A stretch of 10,342 nucleotides of DNA from Bacillota bacterium (GTDB taxonomy: Bacteria; Bacillota_E; JAJZYS01; JAJYTV01). Both the position numbers and the translations under genes were made by a program. Location: assembly GCA_021845645.1 (NCBI GenBank), contig JAJZVM010000151.1, forward strand, positions 1 to 10,342, in the 5' to 3' direction. Below the pieces are notes generated by a model that was not told the origin of the DNA, searched no databases, and saw only the letters and a program-made list of their open reading frames with translations. Position 1 is the first letter of the stretch. Each line of letters opens with the position of its first letter. Below are positions 7,985 to 10,342 of this stretch, piece after piece.

Positions 7985-8058
7985 CATGGAACTACTCTCC
8001 GCTTTCGGCCCTCGTGCGGCAAGGGTCCGCCGCAAGCCGACGCTGCGGACCGGCCGCA

Positions 8059-8970
8059 TCATGCCGTGCCGGCCCCGTCTTCCCATCCAGCGTCTTTGGC
8101 TGCCTCGAGCGCTGCCTCCTCCACCAGGAGGCCCTGCCGCACGTACCGTTTGCGCTTCCGGCTGAATCGGACCACGTCGGCACTCAGGGGGCTCGCCAGC
8201 TCTGCGCGGCGGCTGAGCTCGGCGTCGCCCGCCGGCAGGAACACGAGATGGTCAAGCCCTGCGCAGCGCAGGCACATAGACTGGTCGTCCTGCATGAAGA
8301 GCAGGGCGCCCGTCCCGCCGCAGCGCACGCACGTCCAGGCGTGCAGGGGCGACACGACGGCGCCCTCTGGCGGGGCGCTCTCTATCTCGGCCAGGCGCTC
8401 GCGCTTGCGCTCCGAGAGTTGCGGCGAGATCCAATGCGTGCGGTATCCCTGCTCGATGCTGGGCTTGCCGCTGACGCTGAAGCGCAGGACGTGCCGGCCG
8501 CGCGTATGGGAGACGTAGACGTTCTCGCGCGGCAGGAGACCCCTGGCCTTCGCCCAGCGGCGGAAGATGGCCATGGCGTGCGTGAGCCTATGCAGGTTGG
8601 CCTGCACCACGCGCTCGAGGCAGGCAGTGCGGCCGAGGCGCCAGCTCTCGAGGTGCGAGGCGCGGAGCCAGCCGAGGCCGAGCAGCACGTCGATGGCGCT
8701 CACGAACTGCTTCTGCGCCAGCGCCTCTTCCGCGGCACGCGCCACACGCGATTCGAGCCGGAGCCGGTCGCTCGGGTGCATGTCGGCCCTGGTCGCGTCG
8801 CCCGCCTCCGCGGGCAGGTTCTTTGGCCCCTGGTCCAAATCGGAAACGTCGCTGTCTGGAATGCTTGGTTCTGAGGGTTTCCCTGAGGAGGTCACGCCGT
8901 CGCCTCCCTTCAGCGCAACATGGCCTGGGCTTGGTGCCTTGGCCTGATATCTGCCTGGTTGCCAGCGCAT
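8059..8970 (-). CDS. DUF2293-family-like zinc-ribbon protein, lacking the usual C-terminal domain, 303 aa
   Basis: The ATG at 8970 is the longest start, with a weak ggaag site. The recognisable protein begins near residue 64 (an alternative ATG at 8781), after a low-complexity polar stretch. Residues 72-125 (RVARAAEEALAQKQFVSAID, GLGWL, LERVVQANLHRL) form a helical domain, followed by RFSVSGKPSIEQGYRTHW (163-180), ISPQLSERKRERLAE (181-195) and a zinc ribbon with Cys214, Cys217, Cys233 and Cys236 (CVRCGGTG, CLRC). It continues LDHLVFLPAGDAELSRRA and VVRFSRKRKRYVRQG. From memory, this arrangement is that of bacterial proteins annotated DUF2293, whose own C-terminal domain normally follows VRFSRxRKRYxRQG and is absent here (TGA at 8059). 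The RNA/DNA-binding look (basic, zinc ribbon) is suggestive only. The gene is first on the strand before SNF2, with a 127-base gap. Confidence 0.7.
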   Translation of the reverse strand: MRWQPGRYQAKAPSPGHVALKGGDGVTSSGKPSEPSIPDSDVSDLDQGPKNLPAEAGDATRADMHPSDRLRLESRVARAAEEALAQKQFVSAIDVLLGLGWLRASHLESWRLGRTACLERVVQANLHRLTHAMAIFRRWAKARGLLPRENVYVSHTRGRHVLRFSVSGKPSIEQGYRTHWISPQLSERKRERLAEIESAPPEGAVVSPLHAWTCVRCGGTGALLFMQDDQSMCLRCAGLDHLVFLPAGDAELSRRAELASPLSADVVRFSRKRKRYVRQGLLVEEAALEAAKDAGWEDGAGTA

Positions 8971-9060
8971 GTCTTCCGTCGCAGGAAGGATGGTACAAAG
9001 TCCATTCCAGTCGACCGACCACAGGTGGCGTCCTGTATGGGGTCGACGACCTTCACCAGG

Positions 9061-9091
9061 ATTGTAGCGAAGGTGACGGTCATTCAGTCAA
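9061..9091 (-). promoter_or_regulatory. candidate sigma70-type promoter for the zinc-ribbon/SNF2/SWIM cluster
   Basis: On the minus strand TTGACT (9091-9086) and TACAAT (9066-9061) form near-consensus -35 and -10 boxes. The spacer is 19 bases, at the long end of the usable range. Initiation near 9054 would give a leader of about 84 bases before the ATG at 8970. It is the best promoter-like pair I found in the 446-base stretch ahead of the cluster. Confidence 0.4.
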
Positions 9092-9381
9092 GTGCGGCTG
9101 TTCTGGGGGATTCGTCTGCTGCGGCTGGTTGTGCCTTGCGATGTCACAGGTGGATTCTTGGCGTCAACGCGAGGTGTCAGCCAGCGAATCGCAAGCCAAG
9201 GACGGCCGACGTGCTGCAGCAGCGAAAACTGTGGTCCTCTGCCTTGCAATGGCTGCCCACGGGTCATCGGGACTGTAGATTCGTCCTGGCCCAGGTGGAA
9301 TCAGCCGGAGAACCTGAGTTTCGCCAGCCAGGGGCTAAGATCCGCTCTACGAGCGGGGTTGATGGCGGGAATAGTGTTGTG

Positions 9382-9401
9382 GCACGACGGTGACGTCGTG
9401 C
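9382..9401. repeat. 7-bp inverted repeat just downstream of the IS1634-like remnant
   Basis: GCACGAC and GTCGTGC are separated by six bases (ggtgac), 16 bases beyond the transposase stop on the minus strand. It may be part of the element's end or a transcription-stop hairpin. There is no T-run. Confidence 0.35.
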
Positions 9402-9416
9402 TGCTGATGGCGCCGA

Positions 9417-9815
9417 TTAGTCCGCGGGCAGGAAGCGTTGCAGCTCGAAGATGTCGAGCAACCGCCGCTGGATCGTAGAGCACTCCGAAATGGTGCGGCG
9501 GGCGCGGCTGACGCTGTAGATCAGGACAATCTCCTGGATGTCCTTGAGTTCGGTGACGAGTGCGTCGGCGGAGAGCCCTAGCTCGCGGGTGCGGAACTGC
9601 ATGAGCTTGAAGGCCATGAGCGCGATGACACAGATGAAGCCATAGATGCGGATCTTGGTGTCGGTGAAGTGGCGGATCGGCGAGAAGCGCAGGACGTCGG
9701 GTGACTTGATCAGGCGGAAGTCGTATTCGATCTGGGCCTTGTCCTTGTTGTAGAGCGTCACGATCTCCTCGGTGGAGAGGCTCTTTTCGGTGGAGAAGAG
9801 TAGCCGGCACGCAAA
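9417..9815 (-). pseudogene. IS1634/IS4-like transposase, C-terminal fragment
   Basis: In the frame ending with TAA at 9417-9419, the last about 128 residues match the C-terminal part of IS1634/IS4-group DDE transposases. They run LLFSTEKSLSTEEIVTLYNK, then DKAQIEYDFRLIKSPDVLRF, RHFTDTKIRIYGFICVIAL and an AFKLMQ segment. The Tyr, Glu and Lys of the YREK-type signature are visible (in LYNK, QIEYD and RLIK; the Glu codon is near 9728). The spacing from Tyr to Glu is one residue longer than I expect for this signature. The ORF is formally open to ATG 10013, but the first 60-70 residues are Cys/Pro-rich and unlike any transposase. I therefore place the break at about 9800-9830. Full-length members have about 450-550 residues, so this is an inactive remnant. 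Confidence 0.78.
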
Positions 9816-9866
9816 GGTGACGGCCCTGAGCGCGCCGTTACACTCGCCTTCTGGACGTATACTGCC

Positions 9867-9889
9867 ACCTGGATGTGGTACATCCAGGT
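9867..9889. repeat. perfect 10-bp inverted repeat with 3-base loop
   Basis: ACCTGGATGT (9867-9876), ggt, ACATCCAGGT (9880-9889). The dyad is flanked by a further TGGAC (9852-9856) and GTCCA (9888-9892) that could extend it across a bulge. It lies just outside the recognisable IS1634-like transposase fragment. It could be a repressor operator, an element-end hairpin or part of a structured RNA. No T-tract follows on either strand, which argues against a simple terminator. Confidence 0.6.
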
Positions 9890-10148
9890 CCACGCTACCG
9901 AGCGAACCTGGAAGACATTGCCTCCCAAAAGCGCACGCCATCCTTCCTCGCTGCACTGGCTGCTTTACGCAGGGACATTTGGCAACACTGAATTTTCGCA
10001 GGGTCTGCCTCAACGCCCGTCCTACCGGAAATGCAGGACGTGCTACTCGAATCCCTTGCCACTGCGGCCTAGCCGTTCCACGCCTTCAGCAGAATCTATA
10101 CAACTCCACTCAACTTATCCCTTAACCCATATTAACCCTCCACAATCG

Positions 10149-10176
10149 TGCTCCGCACCCCCGTGTTCATGCCAGT
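10149..10176 (-). repeat. candidate ISL3 element right end
   Basis: About 7-34 bases past the transposase stop, the plus strand reads gctccgcacccccgtgttca. This resembles the outer end of ISL3-type inverted repeats (GGCTCTTCCGCAC-like starts). The position is right for the transposase-distal end. The match is from memory of the family and the partner repeat is outside the window, so this is tentative. Confidence 0.3.
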
Positions 10177-10182
10177 CGCCGG

Positions 10183-10342
10183 CTAGGGCTTGAGGTGGAA
10201 GAGGACGCGGCGTCGGAGAAGGTCATGTTGGCCGCGGCCGTACATGGCGCGCTTGATCGCCTTGAGGCGGTTGATAGAGCCCTCAACGCGGCCCTGGCTC
10301 CACGGGAGAGGTGCGCCGTTGGTTACGGCGTCCAGGTCCTTG
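10183..10342 (-). CDS. ISL3-family transposase, C-terminal end (partial at window edge)
   Basis: On the minus strand the frame entering from the right edge encodes 52 residues ending in TAG at 10183-10185. It includes LPWSQGRVEGSINRLKAIKR and then AMYGRGQHDLLRRRVLFHLKP. This is the highly conserved end of ISL3-family transposases (LPWSxGxVEGxINRLKxIKRxMYGRA-like). Glu20 of this piece, in GRVEG, is the third catalytic acidic residue. The rest of the gene lies outside the window, so whether the copy is complete cannot be judged. Confidence 0.88.
   Translation of the reverse strand, partial: KDLDAVTNGAPLPWSQGRVEGSINRLKAIKRAMYGRGQHDLLRRRVLFHLKP

Larger units (their letters stand above)
8971..9416. 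other. 446-base stretch without a convincing gene
   Basis: Open frames exist on the plus strand (for example 8920-9393) but have no start signals, family motifs or sensible composition. The identifiable content is the candidate promoter at 9061-9091 and the hairpin at 9382-9401. The part nearest 9416 is probably the non-coding end of the IS1634-like element, whose boundary I could not define. Confidence 0.6.
9816..10182. other. stretch between two transposase remnants, no gene recognised
   Basis: It holds the dyad at 9867-9889 and, at about 10080-10150, a clearly AT-richer patch with runs such as cccttaaccc, unlike the rest of the window. Short open frames on both strands show no family features. 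The right part probably includes the ISL3 end at about 10149-10176. Confidence 0.55.

Noticed and set aside
4749..8165. 1138-codon open frame on the plus strand
   Set aside because: It lies antisense to the SNF2 and SWIM genes, whose catalytic and zinc motifs are intact on the minus strand. The plus-strand product is Arg/Gly/Ala-rich without any family motif. Long antisense frames are common in GC-rich genes.
8823..9393. Plus-strand open frames upstream of the zinc-ribbon gene
   Set aside because: No start signals, no motifs, and overlap with the 5' end of the minus-strand gene.
9816..10013. N-terminal 65 or so residues of the open frame leading into the IS1634-like fragment
   Set aside because: Cys/Pro-rich, unlike transposases, and includes the dyad at 9867-9889. 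I treat it as chance read-through of flanking DNA.
1..10342. CRISPR array, tRNA, rRNA, riboswitch or prophage genes
   Set aside because: No regularly spaced repeats, no cloverleaf-like sequences, and no phage structural or integrase motifs were seen by eye on either strand.

Overview
The window is strongly GC-rich bacterial DNA with canonical GGAGG-type ribosome binding sites, GTG/TTG starts and tight gene spacing. It reads as chromosomal sequence from a high-GC bacterium. The paired SNF2 ATPase and SWIM zinc-finger genes are found in actinobacteria and Bacillota (compare ywqA/ywqB of Bacillus subtilis), so a high-GC Bacillota or actinobacterial relative is plausible. The sequence alone does not settle the phylum.

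Layout. (1) 1-592, plus strand: the C-terminal end of an ABC-transporter ATPase and the N-terminal half of its ABC-2 type permease, which is broken near 590. (2) 593-1611: disturbed DNA with a small orphan ORF (712-966, plus) and, convergent to it, the C-terminal half of an ISKra4-family transposase (1012-1611, minus). (3) 1687-8970, minus strand: four co-directional intact genes. In order of transcription they are a DUF2293-family-like protein with a CxxC/CxxC zinc ribbon (8970-8059), a 1000-residue SNF2-family ATPase (7931-4929), a SWIM zinc-finger protein (4926-3892) and a TPR-repeat protein (3729-1687). (4) 8971-10342: a 446-base stretch with no convincing gene apart from a candidate promoter for the cluster, then C-terminal remnants of an IS1634/IS4-like transposase (9417 to about 9815, minus) and, at the window edge, an ISL3-family transposase (10183-10342, minus, partial). 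Between these two remnants lies a 10-bp perfect inverted repeat with a 3-base loop (9867-9889).

How the genes work together. The SNF2 and SWIM genes are almost certainly translated as a unit: TAA and ATG are two bases apart, and the SWIM ribosome binding site lies inside the end of the SNF2 gene. SNF2 ATPases are double-stranded-DNA translocases and SWIM domains bind DNA or protein, so a DNA-remodelling or repair complex is the natural inference. The zinc-ribbon protein upstream and the TPR scaffold downstream on the same strand may belong to the same module, but the 127- and 162-base gaps leave that unproven. The module is bracketed by decayed insertion sequences of three families, and a broken ABC transporter lies beyond one side. 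This makes it look like a recombination-prone accessory or rearranged locus. I do not see a complete known defence system, CRISPR array, prophage or RNA gene.
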